DNA of 64,000 nt from a bacterium (GTDB lineage Bacteria; Myxococcota_A; Bradymonadia; Bradymonadales; Bradymonadaceae): assembly GCA_030427705.1 (NCBI GenBank), contig JAUIBR010000013.1, forward strand, positions 62,001 through 126,000, read 5' to 3'. The notes beneath the pieces were generated by a model. That model was not told the DNA's origin. It made no database searches and saw nothing but the letters and a program-made list of their open reading frames with translations. The position numbers and the translations under genes were made by a program. Each line of letters opens with the position of its first letter. The first letter of the stretch is position 1. Shown here piece by piece: positions 19,531 through 28,115 of this stretch.

Positions 19531-21315
19531 CTACTCAATCCCACTCTCAGACTTGAACCAGTCGAGCAGTCGGAAGTGCAGCGAATGGGCGTCCGTGAAT
19601 CCAGAAGCCGTTCTTTGGCCATCACGCTGAATCACGCCCTCGTCATTGGGAACACGGAGGTAGTCGCCGAGCGTTCGGTTTCGAAGAAATCCATCCTGAA
19701 TGAAAATGATGAGCTCGCCGCCATCAACATCTGCGATGCGGGCGAGGTCCGCTCCGTCAGCCTGCAAAAAGGGTCGGCCCCATTTTGAGCGGACATCGAG
19801 CAAGTACGGGTCAGAGTTTGCGCCTTCGAACGACGCGATCTTCAGGCCATCGACATCAAGATACTCCGACGTTCCCGCAAATGTCCCGTCTTTGCGCGGC
19901 ACCTCAAGGGCAGTCAAGACCGCAATTTCACTGTCGATGGGGTAATCCGTGCCACCCACCTCGAGGCTGAAATCGGGTGCGATTGAATTCAGCAACGCGA
20001 CGGTCTCAGGCCGGAGTTCGTCTGCCTCGAACGTGACGACGACTTTCTTCCCGTCACGCAGATATTGTCGCAGCGATTCAATCTCAGATGTGGACATTTC
20101 TTCGGATACATCTGTCAGGATCATCACGTCGTCGCGGCCGTCCAAACTCTCGTTGCCACGAGCAGTTACGTCCAAGTCTCGATTCGCGTTCACATAGAGC
20201 GAGAAGTACGCATCGCCTTGTGGCTTTCCAGCGCGGTAGTTAATCGCCGGTTGATAGTGGCCGACACTGACGCCGCGTGGCTCAATCGAACGCAAAGGCC
20301 GCTCGGTTCCCTCTTGATTGGCAAGCCAATCAAAGCCGTTGAGCGCGAGCTCGAAATTGCTGCCCCAGTGCAACCAGGAATCGCCAAACATATTCTGGTC
20401 GCCCACGACGACGATTCGGCCTTCGCCGTATTGCTTAGCAGTCACGACCTCTAGCGGACCGATAGGCTCCGCTTCCGCGTCACCATTCCACGTCCAGTCT
20501 CCGTAGAATCCGCCACCCGCCTCTTCGTTCCAGAGGTCCGCAAACGAACAACGTGGTGGGTTGGTACCCTCGGGGCAGGTGCTCGTGAACGCAACACCTG
20601 AACCACCTGAGTCCATCGGACCGCCGGTCTGCAAACTGACCATTTCCAGGCCCGCAGTCACCGGATGTTCGGCGAAATCGCGCACCATGATCCAACCCAT
20701 TCCGCCAATCGCGTAACGAGGCGGTTGGTCGGTGGCGATGTGATAAAGAACCTCGACGCCCATCGGTACGAGGAAGCGATTCACCCGCTCAGCATGCCGA
20801 TAGACATTCGTGTGATCGGCGATGACGTAGAGCCCGCCACCGTTCTCAACAAACTCGATGATCGCCGCAACCTCGTCGTCGCCAAAATCAGGCAGTCTGC
20901 TCGACACGAGATTGATGAACAAGACATCAAACCCTTCCAGACGCTCCTTCGAAATCGTTTGGTCGCGCACGTACGTGGTCTGATACCCATTGTTCTGAAT
21001 GTGTTCGAATAGGCGCCAAAAACCAAACACGCCCTGATAGCTGAATTGACCTTTCTCGAGTCGGTAGTCCAAGGGGTTTTGCAACGTCGAGTGGTAGAGG
21101 TCGACGTAGACCTTCGCGATGGGCTCGGGTTCCTCGCATTCGGGGCCGCCTACGAGCGGATCGCATTCACCCGGATCAATATTGTTCTGATTGTTCTGAT
21201 TGTTCTGATTGTTCTGATTGTTCGGTTCGACCTTCCCATTATTTGACCCATCAGACGCCCCATCGCCGCAAGCGAACAGGAAGAGCGCCGCACAAACAAT
21301 CCATACATACTTCAT
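19531..21315 (-). CDS. Lipoprotein with two GATase1-like (DUF4350-type) domains
   Basis: 594 residues starting MKYVWIVCAALFLFACGDG, a lipoprotein signal, followed by an NNQ-repeat linker (residues ~30-45). Residues ~65-330 resemble the class-I glutamine-amidotransferase-like fold seen in DUF4350/ThuA-type proteins. Diagnostic pieces are FDVLFINLVSSRLPDFGDDE, VENGGGLYVIADH and YGEGRIVVVGDQNMFGD. A second similar region follows (DDVMILTDVSEEMS, LRDGKKVVVTFEADEL). No catalytic Cys in a nucleophile elbow is evident, so an enzymatic role is doubtful; a ligand-binding or sensor role is possible. The ATG at 21315 has AGG at 5-nt spacing in the same duplicated leader as the gene at 19466. The two genes are tandem with a 64-nt gap. 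Confidence 0.7.
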   Translation of the reverse strand: MKYVWIVCAALFLFACGDGASDGSNNGKVEPNNQNNQNNQNNQNNIDPGECDPLVGGPECEEPEPIAKVYVDLYHSTLQNPLDYRLEKGQFSYQGVFGFWRLFEHIQNNGYQTTYVRDQTISKERLEGFDVLFINLVSSRLPDFGDDEVAAIIEFVENGGGLYVIADHTNVYRHAERVNRFLVPMGVEVLYHIATDQPPRYAIGGMGWIMVRDFAEHPVTAGLEMVSLQTGGPMDSGGSGVAFTSTCPEGTNPPRCSFADLWNEEAGGGFYGDWTWNGDAEAEPIGPLEVVTAKQYGEGRIVVVGDQNMFGDSWLHWGSNFELALNGFDWLANQEGTERPLRSIEPRGVSVGHYQPAINYRAGKPQGDAYFSLYVNANRDLDVTARGNESLDGRDDVMILTDVSEEMSTSEIESLRQYLRDGKKVVVTFEADELRPETVALLNSIAPDFSLEVGGTDYPIDSEIAVLTALEVPRKDGTFAGTSEYLDVDGLKIASFEGANSDPYLLDVRSKWGRPFLQADGADLARIADVDGGELIIFIQDGFLRNRTLGDYLRVPNDEGVIQRDGQRTASGFTDAHSLHFRLLDWFKSESGIE

Positions 21316-21446
21316 CGAAACCTCACATTACAGTCCATACAACCGCCGCCAGTCGGAGACCGTAACACAACTCAAATCGCCGTTCACTTTTGCCCAACCC
21401 GCGAAAAAAGACGTTAATTTTCAGAAAGATGCGAGACCGGAAATCT

Positions 21447-22898
21447 CTATCTGCCGGCGAGGATCGCTGCGGGTTCCATGCGGCTCGCGCGGAAAGCAGG
21501 CAGCAGCGCGCCAATCCAGCAGAAGAGCAACGCAACACCCAAGCAACCGGCGACCATCCAAGGCTCAAACGAAAAGAGCGTTTCGGGTTTATAGGGGAAC
21601 GCTCCTACCTGCGTAGCGAGCAGGTAATCGACGAATTTTGAGACAGCGTAGCCCACCATGATTCCAAGTGTTCCGCCGATGAGACCTAGCGCGGTCGCCT
21701 CACCCAATACCAGCATTCGGATATTGTTTGGTGTCGCGCCTACCGCCCGCATCAGGGCGAGTTCGCGGCGGCGCTCCAGAATCACCATCAGGAACGTATG
21801 CATGATGTTGATAGCCGCGATGGCCAGGAAGATGAGGCTAACCAGATTGAAGATTAGCGTGAGCAGCAGAATTAAGAGGCCAGCGCGCTGCGCGTTCTCG
21901 TACTTGCTGGACAGCGCGAACCCTTGTTCGTCCACGATCGTCTGCGCAATCATAGCCACCGCATCATTGGACTTCGCCTCGACCACAATCGAGTGATACT
22001 CCTCAGCCGAAGCCTGCCCCGAAACCTCAGCATTCAAGCGCTTGATGTAACCGATGGGCATCGTCAGGCCGAGGTTGATGGCCTTGTCCGAGAATCCAAC
22101 CAGCTTCACACGTCGCGATATCTGTTTGTCCGATTTCGAACGCCCCAGATAGCTTCGGCCGAAGACGGCTTCGCCCTCGAAACCGATTAGTGCTTTCTGC
22201 GAGAGTTTTGGAAGGTTGCCGACCATCCCTTTCGCCCCGGCCATCGCCGTCTGGACACTGCCGTTGTAGATCTCCAAGAGCGCCGGCGCGACCAATGCGG
22301 GGATAGGCATCAGGCAGATTTTCTCTTCCTGGTGGCAGTATTGTGGTGACGCGCAATCTGCATCCGACCCGCAGCTTCGCCCCGTGCAAACATTGTCTGA
22401 CCCGCAACTCATGCCGTCCGGGCAGCCAGCATCGCATGGGATCGACTCCCAATCTTTGAACTCTATGACGGGTTCGGTCAGCTCTTCTTGAACCAGCTCC
22501 GGCGGGATGCCGTCTGCGATCAGTTCGGCCCACATATCCTTGCCCAACAAGGCTTTGCCGCCCTTCACGCTTGAGGGAAACGTCAGCTTCATCTTGGGAA
22601 AGACGGTCCGAACACCTTCGATATCGCGAAAGATATCAGCTGTCCGATCGTTGAGTTTAGGCCCACCAAACAGGCCGCCGGTTTGGAAACCGGCCACGTC
22701 ATACGACGGCTTCACAACTTCCAGTTGCCGCACAACGAACACGTCTTCCAACACGGTTGTCTGCACGCCAGCACCCAGCGCCGTGAAGAACAGCAGCGTC
22801 CCGATCCCGATAACAATGCCAATACTTGACAGTATAAAATCTCGCCGGTTTCGGCGGATCGACTGCAGGACAAGTTGGATGAGACGGCCGAAGCTCAT
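21447..22898 (-). CDS. MacB/LolC-type ABC permease with Cys-rich insert
   Basis: 483 residues. Architecture of the FtsX/MacB permease family: one N-terminal membrane helix (about residues 22-45), a large extracytoplasmic domain, then three C-terminal helices with the family motif ERRRELALMRAVGATPNNI (residues ~375-395). It would work with the ATPase encoded immediately upstream, whose stop overlaps this ATG (ATGA), to move or release lipoproteins or other envelope substrates. Odd feature: residues 155-195 (22314-22436) hold eight Cys in the pattern CDAGCPDGMSCGSDNVC then CGSDADC. This is the same disulfide module repeated in the secreted 1,129-residue protein at 50725-54114. I have not seen such a module described in this permease family. 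It forms part of the periplasmic domain, so it should be oxidised there. Confidence 0.88.
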   Translation of the reverse strand: MSFGRLIQLVLQSIRRNRRDFILSSIGIVIGIGTLLFFTALGAGVQTTVLEDVFVVRQLEVVKPSYDVAGFQTGGLFGGPKLNDRTADIFRDIEGVRTVFPKMKLTFPSSVKGGKALLGKDMWAELIADGIPPELVQEELTEPVIEFKDWESIPCDAGCPDGMSCGSDNVCTGRSCGSDADCASPQYCHQEEKICLMPIPALVAPALLEIYNGSVQTAMAGAKGMVGNLPKLSQKALIGFEGEAVFGRSYLGRSKSDKQISRRVKLVGFSDKAINLGLTMPIGYIKRLNAEVSGQASAEEYHSIVVEAKSNDAVAMIAQTIVDEQGFALSSKYENAQRAGLLILLLTLIFNLVSLIFLAIAAINIMHTFLMVILERRRELALMRAVGATPNNIRMLVLGEATALGLIGGTLGIMVGYAVSKFVDYLLATQVGAFPYKPETLFSFEPWMVAGCLGVALLFCWIGALLPAFRASRMEPAAILAGR

Positions 22899-23617
22899 TC
22901 CTCTTCTCCTAGCTGCAACCGGCGCGACGGGTCGGAGGGTTTGTTCGCTTTATCGCTAACAATCTCGCCGTCTTCGAAGCGAATGATGCGGCGAGCCATG
23001 CGAGCGATGTGCTCTTCGTGGGTGACCATGATGAGGGTTAGGCCATCGTCCTCGTTGAGCTTTCGGAAGATGTTCAGAATCTCTACACCCGTGTTGCGGT
23101 CCAGGCTGCCGGTCGGCTCGTCGCAGAGCAGCAGTTGAGGATTGCAGAACAGTGAGCGTGCGATGGCTACGCGCTGCTTTTGTCCACCGGACAGCTGCGT
23201 GGGATTGGACTCAGACCGACCAGAAAGCCCAACGCGCTCCAAGAGTTCGACAGCACGACGCTCCGCATCGGCGGTCTCCTTGGGACTGAAGAAGCTTGGT
23301 AAAGCCACGTTTTCAGCAGCGGTTAGATGGTCCAAGAGATTGAACTGCTGGAACACAAACCCAATCTGGGTGTTTCGCATTTCGGCGAGCTTTGCCTCAG
23401 GCAGCCCCGAAATCTTGGCGCCATTGACGGACACATCGCCGGTGAACTCGCGGTCTAGACCGCCAACGACGTTCAACAACGTCGTCTTGCCGCTGCCGGA
23501 CGTACCGATGATGGCTACGAATTCCCCTGCCTCGATTTCAAGCGAGACGTTCTTGAGCACCCGAGTTTGGGCGTCGCCATCGCCGTAGGTCTTGCTGACC
23601 TTTGAAACGGAAATCAC
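22895..23617 (-). CDS. ABC transporter ATP-binding protein (MacB/LolD type)
   Basis: 240 residues, normal for LolD/MacB-type ATPases. Walker A GTSGSGKT (residues 38-45), Q-loop FVFQQFNLLDHLTAAENV, signature LSGGQKQRVA, Walker B LLLCDEPTGSLD and H-loop MVTHEEH are all present, so it should hydrolyse ATP. The start is GTG at 23617, three nt after the stop of the upstream lipoprotein gene, with AAGAAG from that gene's end as ribosome site. The stop overlaps the permease start by 4 nt, indicating translational coupling. The tail beyond residue 215 is short and charged. With the upstream lipoprotein it forms a three-gene operon transcribed from about 25400 toward 21450. Confidence 0.95.
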   Translation of the reverse strand: MISVSKVSKTYGDGDAQTRVLKNVSLEIEAGEFVAIIGTSGSGKTTLLNVVGGLDREFTGDVSVNGAKISGLPEAKLAEMRNTQIGFVFQQFNLLDHLTAAENVALPSFFSPKETADAERRAVELLERVGLSGRSESNPTQLSGGQKQRVAIARSLFCNPQLLLCDEPTGSLDRNTGVEILNIFRKLNEDDGLTLIMVTHEEHIARMARRIIRFEDGEIVSDKANKPSDPSRRLQLGEEE

Positions 23618-23620
23618 GCG

Positions 23621-25396
23621 TTACTTCTTGTCTTCCGTCGTTGGTTCTTCCTTCGGCTTGTCGTCCTTGGCGCCGTCGGTCACCGTATCGGTGCCCTTCT
23701 TCGGCTTCAGGTCGATGACAAGATGTGCAATGCCGCCATTTGGCTCGGCATCAAGCTTCAAGGATGCTTCCTCGATGTCGTTCAGGAAGGATGCCTGTGG
23801 ATACATCATCAGCATTGGTCCGACGTTGTCACGAAGACGTGCAGCGTTGAGGTACAGACCATTGAACGGCGCCTCGCCCGCAAACGCCTTGCCAAGGTCC
23901 ATGCCTTCGGCATCTTTCAGTCGTCCTTCCGAACGCTTATTCGTCGCGTATTCGATGACCGACTTAGGAGCCAGCGCCATCGTCGCGAAATAGACGTTCG
24001 CACCGTTGATATAGAGTCGGCCTGGGGCACCTGGTCCCGTTACTTCAAGCATCTCCCAGCCTTCAACTGGCGCATCGTCGATCGTCACCGGCTTGCGCGA
24101 CAGCATCATTGCAAGTGGGCTCATCATCTTGTCGACAGCGCTCGTGACCGATGCAGGTTCATCAAACTGCAGCGACACAATCAGGCCAGCCTTCGTCCAT
24201 GGGTCCGCGCCTTTGCTGGCACCTGGCATGAGGGACTGAATCCCGCCACTGACGCCATAGAAGAAGACACCGATGTTACCGGTCAGCTTGTTGATGATCT
24301 CGGTTTCGATATCCAGGTTCAGAGCCTGGCTCTGCATCTTGAGGCTACGCTGCATGCCGCGTCGGTCCTCGTCCGGGAGATTATCGGTGATAAGCTTCCA
24401 GACCTTCTTCGCGTCGAACGAGAATCGAAGTCCCAACAGCACCAACTGCGTCGAGAAACCGTTCCAATCAAACTTCTGCGGTGGTTTGAGCGCGTCCACA
24501 ACTTGCTTGGCGACGTCGCCCTTCATGCCAACTCGAAGTTTCGCATCAGCCTGATTATCCGTGACGTTGACGCCCAAACCGGCGTACTGAACGTTTTGCT
24601 TTGTCCATGCCGCGCCTGCTTCAACCTCAGGGTTGTCCTTCATGGCTGCTTTGAAGTCGTCGGAGTTCATGTACTCGACGGGATTGAAGAACACCGAAAC
24701 GGTCGAAGCCTCACCGATGTCCTTTTGGAATGCCTTGAAGCCTTCGGTCGAGCCGAGCGCGACTTCCTTCTTCGTTCCGGCGATATCGGCCAAAACCAGC
24801 GAGCCGGTTCCGTCGTCGAGCGCTTCCTTCACACTCGTCGCAGGCATGCAGACGATGGCGAGCTTGCCCTTATAGAGCCACGCAATCTGGCGAGCAGGAT
24901 CGTCGCTCAGGATCTTCATCTTGTGACCGCCAACCGTCTCGTTCTTGGTCACGGACTTAATCTGGAATGCGTTCTTCGCCTTGTCTGTCAGGATCTTCTC
25001 GAACTGCTGACGATTCTCAACATAGGTTGTGAAGATGATGCGGCTGCGATATGCGCCGATAGCTGCGGTGGCATCGGGCGCGATACCCGCGCGCTTCCAA
25101 GACTCTCGGTCCGTGAGATTCAGGCCAAAATTGGTTTGGAAGCTCTTCTCGAAACCTTCGACGAAACCGAGCCCCGAGAACCGGTCTTTAACGACATTGA
25201 TGCCTTCGCGTGTCTTCTTGAGATCCGACAAGAACACCAGCGCTTCAACCTTTGCAGGCATGTGCGTGGCAATGTCTTGGACACGCTCTTTAGGCGTGGC
25301 TGGGATCGTCGCTTCCTTATTGCCGCACTTATCGCAACCAAATGCGAAGAGCAGGACCAGAAGCAGTGCAAATACTGGATAACGTTTGGGGTTCAT
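23621..25396 (-). CDS. Lipoprotein, possibly DUF3352-like, of the ABC operon
   Basis: 591 residues. Starts MNPKRYPVFALLLVLLFAFGCDKCGN: lipoprotein signal with lipobox AFGC followed by DKC. The body (residues ~40-560) has alternating alpha/beta segments such as THMPAKVEALVFLSDLKKTREG and WTKAGLIVSLQFDEPASV, which recall DUF3352-type surface proteins, but the match is only by impression. The C-terminal 30 residues are a low-complexity Lys/Asp/Glu tail. It is the first gene of an operon with an ABC ATPase and a MacB-type permease, so it may be the substrate-side or accessory lipoprotein of that transporter. ATG at 25396 with GAGA upstream. The opposite strand is also open for a similar length; I regard that as a codon-bias shadow. 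Confidence 0.75.
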   Translation of the reverse strand: MNPKRYPVFALLLVLLFAFGCDKCGNKEATIPATPKERVQDIATHMPAKVEALVFLSDLKKTREGINVVKDRFSGLGFVEGFEKSFQTNFGLNLTDRESWKRAGIAPDATAAIGAYRSRIIFTTYVENRQQFEKILTDKAKNAFQIKSVTKNETVGGHKMKILSDDPARQIAWLYKGKLAIVCMPATSVKEALDDGTGSLVLADIAGTKKEVALGSTEGFKAFQKDIGEASTVSVFFNPVEYMNSDDFKAAMKDNPEVEAGAAWTKQNVQYAGLGVNVTDNQADAKLRVGMKGDVAKQVVDALKPPQKFDWNGFSTQLVLLGLRFSFDAKKVWKLITDNLPDEDRRGMQRSLKMQSQALNLDIETEIINKLTGNIGVFFYGVSGGIQSLMPGASKGADPWTKAGLIVSLQFDEPASVTSAVDKMMSPLAMMLSRKPVTIDDAPVEGWEMLEVTGPGAPGRLYINGANVYFATMALAPKSVIEYATNKRSEGRLKDAEGMDLGKAFAGEAPFNGLYLNAARLRDNVGPMLMMYPQASFLNDIEEASLKLDAEPNGGIAHLVIDLKPKKGTDTVTDGAKDDKPKEEPTTEDKK

Positions 25397-25558
25397 GTGT
25401 TTCTCACGTCTGTTGCGCGGGGCCTCAATGAGCGCGCATTGGACAATGGATCGGTCACATCGTCAAGGATGACGCACCGCGCGCTGAGGCTGCTGTAAAC
25501 TTGACGTAAACCACGTCTGGCACCACTCTGATTCCACACTCATAGCAAGGCAATCGAA
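25397..25558. promoter_or_regulatory. Divergent intergenic region with GC-rich inverted repeat
   Basis: The gap between the lipoprotein/ABC operon (minus) and the SLC12-type transporter (plus) should contain both promoters. An inverted repeat joins GCCTCA (25422-25427) plus GCGCGC (25432-25437) with GCGCGCTGAGGC (25479-25490). TTGACG at 25501 could be a -35 element for the transporter, but no good -10 follows at 16-18 nt. Confidence 0.3.
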
Positions 25559-27799
25559 GTGTCTACGAGCGAACTCGGCTCCGAAGTTACCGTCCTGGAA
25601 GAGGACGGAGATGGCGGCAGCAAACGTGTCCTGTTCGGCACGTTTACCGGCGTTTTCACGCCAACCCTACTGACCATCTTGGGCGTCATCATGTACGTCC
25701 GAATCGGTTGGTCGGTTGGCAACGCGGGCGTGTTGGGTACGTGGATGGTGATGCTTTTGGCGATGGGCATCACCGCGGCAACAGGCCTTTCGCTAAGCTC
25801 GGTCGCGACCAACACCCGCATTGGACCAGGCGGCCCCTACGCGATCTTGTCGCGCTCGCTGGGCTACGAAGTTGGTGGCGCGATCGGCGTTCCGCTCTTC
25901 CTAACGCGTCCGCTCGGCGTCGCGATGTACGTCTTCGGTTTCCGAGAAGGTTGGTTGTGGATCTTTCCGGACCACCCGCCCATCGGTGTCGACCTCATCG
26001 TCTTTGGCTTACTTGCCGCTATCTCGTACATCAGCGCCGACCTGGCATTTAAGGTTCAATACCTCATCATGGCCATCATCGTGGGTTCTCTGGTGAGTAT
26101 CTTCGCCAGCCCTGTGACGTTTGAGCCCGTGGCCGAAGCGCCGATGTGGGGGAGTTATCCCGGATTCCCCGAGAACGGCTTTAAAGGCACTGATTTCTGG
26201 GGCGTTTTCGCTGTCTTCTTCCCCGCCACGACCGGAATTCTGGCTGGCGCGAACATGTCTGGGGACCTCAAAGATCCCAGACGCGCCATCCCCGTCGGGA
26301 CACTTTGGGCCATCGCGATTAGCAGCGTCATCTACTTCGCCATCGCATGGTGGGTTGGCCGTGCCGGCACCCTTGAAGAGTTGCTGAACAACTACACGCT
26401 GGCGATCGACAAAGCCCTTTGGCCACCGATCGTGCTGGCGGGGCTGTTGGGGGCGACCGCTTCCAGCGCGCTCGCAGGCATGGTTGGCGGCCCTCGCATC
26501 CTTCAGGCGATGGGCCAGAACAAGCTGATTCCATTCAGCGACACGATGGCAAAGGCTGGTGCCGACGGAAATCCGAAGTCCGCAGTGCTGGTCACGGCAG
26601 TGCTGACCCTGGCCTGCATTATGGTGCGCGACCTCAACACCATCGCACCGCTGGTCACGATGTTCTTCCTCATCACCTACTGCATGCTCAATGTGGTGGT
26701 GCTGATGGAGGCGAGCCTTGGGCTTGTCAGCTACCGGCCAACGATGCCACTGCCACGGGTGATCCCGTTCTTCGGGATGACTGGATGCATCTTCTCGATG
26801 TTCATCGTTAACCCCACCTTCGGACTCATCTCCGTCGGGTTGGTCGTCGCTTGTTACATCTGGATGAAGAATCGCGGCGTGGCGGACGCAAACGAAGACG
26901 TGCGCTCCTCAGCATTTGTGGCCATGGCGCAATGGGCGGCTTCGCGTGTCACTGCCGAAGAGCGCGAGAACGCTCGCGCCTGGAAACCAGAATTCCTGGT
27001 CCCGGTAGATGACCCCGAGGAGATTCGCGGCCAGTACCAGTTATTGCTCGACCTCACGCGGCCCGATGGTTCCGTGACCCTGCTTGGCTTGGACCGCGAC
27101 CAGGAAGACCCGAAGTTGCGCGAACGGCTTCTAGAGCTAAGCGAGTCGTTCCGGTCCGATGGGATCCAATCGAGCTCAACGGTGCTCAACAACTTCGACC
27201 CGCAGCGCGGTATCATCGCGGGCATCGAGGTTCTGCAAGCTGCATTCTTCCGACCCAACCTGCTCTTCGCCACATTCCAAGCGGATGGGCACGACACGCT
27301 GGATATGGCGTTCTTTGCCGAAACCGCCGAGCACGAGCGCGTGGGAATGCTCGTCGTCGCGATGCACGGGAAGGTTGGGTTTGGGCAACGTGAACGTGTG
27401 AACCTCTGGGTCCGCCCCGCCCCTGGCACCTGGGATGCCGAGGCAGCCTTTAAATCGGGCAATCTCAACCTGAACCTGCTAACGGGCTACCGCCTCATGC
27501 GTGAGTGGAAGGCTACCGTCACGATGATCACCGTGGTTTCGAGCGAAGATGAAGTCGCCGAGGCCGAGCAGTTCCTTTCAGACCTGTGCGATCTAGCCCG
27601 CTACCGGAAGTCCAAAGTACAAAAGCTGGTCCTTGTGGGTCCTTACTGGGAGACGCTCGAAGATGCGCCGGTAGCCGACGTGAACGTTGTCGGCATTCAG
27701 CCAGACCCCGACGCAGTCGACCTGACCCGCAAAGTCGAGAAGCTCAAATCCACCCTGATATGTGTCAGAGATTCAGGTCGCGAATCCGCACTAGTGTGA
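25559..27799 (+). CDS. SLC12-type cation-chloride/amino-acid cotransporter
   Basis: 746 residues. Residues ~25-450 form a 12-helix APC-superfamily transporter. The segment GTFTGVFTPTLLTILGVIMY, then GGPYAILSRSLG and FFPATTGILAGANMSGDLKD, match the cation-chloride cotransporter (SLC12) group, which moves Na+/K+ with Cl- across the inner membrane. After the last helix, residues ~460-746 form a cytoplasmic regulatory-type domain, as in SLC12 proteins. The substrate cannot be decided from sequence. The start is GTG at 25559 with AAGG about 10 nt upstream; no closer ATG precedes the conserved region. It is divergent from the ABC operon and followed by a small membrane-protein ORF in the same direction, possibly co-transcribed. 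Confidence 0.88.
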   Translation: MSTSELGSEVTVLEEDGDGGSKRVLFGTFTGVFTPTLLTILGVIMYVRIGWSVGNAGVLGTWMVMLLAMGITAATGLSLSSVATNTRIGPGGPYAILSRSLGYEVGGAIGVPLFLTRPLGVAMYVFGFREGWLWIFPDHPPIGVDLIVFGLLAAISYISADLAFKVQYLIMAIIVGSLVSIFASPVTFEPVAEAPMWGSYPGFPENGFKGTDFWGVFAVFFPATTGILAGANMSGDLKDPRRAIPVGTLWAIAISSVIYFAIAWWVGRAGTLEELLNNYTLAIDKALWPPIVLAGLLGATASSALAGMVGGPRILQAMGQNKLIPFSDTMAKAGADGNPKSAVLVTAVLTLACIMVRDLNTIAPLVTMFFLITYCMLNVVVLMEASLGLVSYRPTMPLPRVIPFFGMTGCIFSMFIVNPTFGLISVGLVVACYIWMKNRGVADANEDVRSSAFVAMAQWAASRVTAEERENARAWKPEFLVPVDDPEEIRGQYQLLLDLTRPDGSVTLLGLDRDQEDPKLRERLLELSESFRSDGIQSSSTVLNNFDPQRGIIAGIEVLQAAFFRPNLLFATFQADGHDTLDMAFFAETAEHERVGMLVVAMHGKVGFGQRERVNLWVRPAPGTWDAEAAFKSGNLNLNLLTGYRLMREWKATVTMITVVSSEDEVAEAEQFLSDLCDLARYRKSKVQKLVLVGPYWETLEDAPVADVNVVGIQPDPDAVDLTRKVEKLKSTLICVRDSGRESALV

Positions 27800-27860
27800 A
27801 ATTTCCTACTTCGCGTTCCTGAATTGGCAATCGGCGCGACTTTTCGTAAGACTAAACACG

Positions 27861-28115
27861 ATGGAAACTGTCGTCTCATTCTTGGAAGGGGCCTCGTTTT
27901 ACGCGCTGTTTCAGCAGATCAACGCCCTGTCGACCACTGAAGTCGTCATGGTCTTTCTGGCTTCGAAATTCTGCTTCGTGATGATGGCGCTGGTTTTATT
28001 GGCTGTTCCACCGGTTCGCGTGAGAGTCGCTGGATTGTTGGCGACGGAGGCCACCGACCCAACAGGGCTCTTGCTTGAGCACCAGGCTACCGCCCTGCTC
28101 ACCACTGACGACTAG
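27861..28115 (+). CDS. Small membrane protein, hypothetical
   Basis: 84 residues beginning METVVSFLEGASFYALFQ. One clear hydrophobic segment (VVMVFLASKFCFVMMALVLLAV, residues ~28-50) suggests a single-pass membrane protein, followed by a short polar tail. No family recognised. It lies 61 nt after the SLC12-type gene on the same strand, and its stop codon overlaps the end of the convergent PBP gene by 4 nt. There is no strong ribosome site, and it could be a chance ORF. The helix and position favour a real but unknown protein. Confidence 0.45.
   Translation: METVVSFLEGASFYALFQQINALSTTEVVMVFLASKFCFVMMALVLLAVPPVRVRVAGLLATEATDPTGLLLEHQATALLTTDD

Noticed and set aside
23723-25498. Plus-strand ORF of about 590 codons antisense to a lipoprotein gene
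   Set aside because: No family features; the minus-strand gene has a clear signal peptide, RBS and operon context, so the antisense frame is a codon-bias effect.
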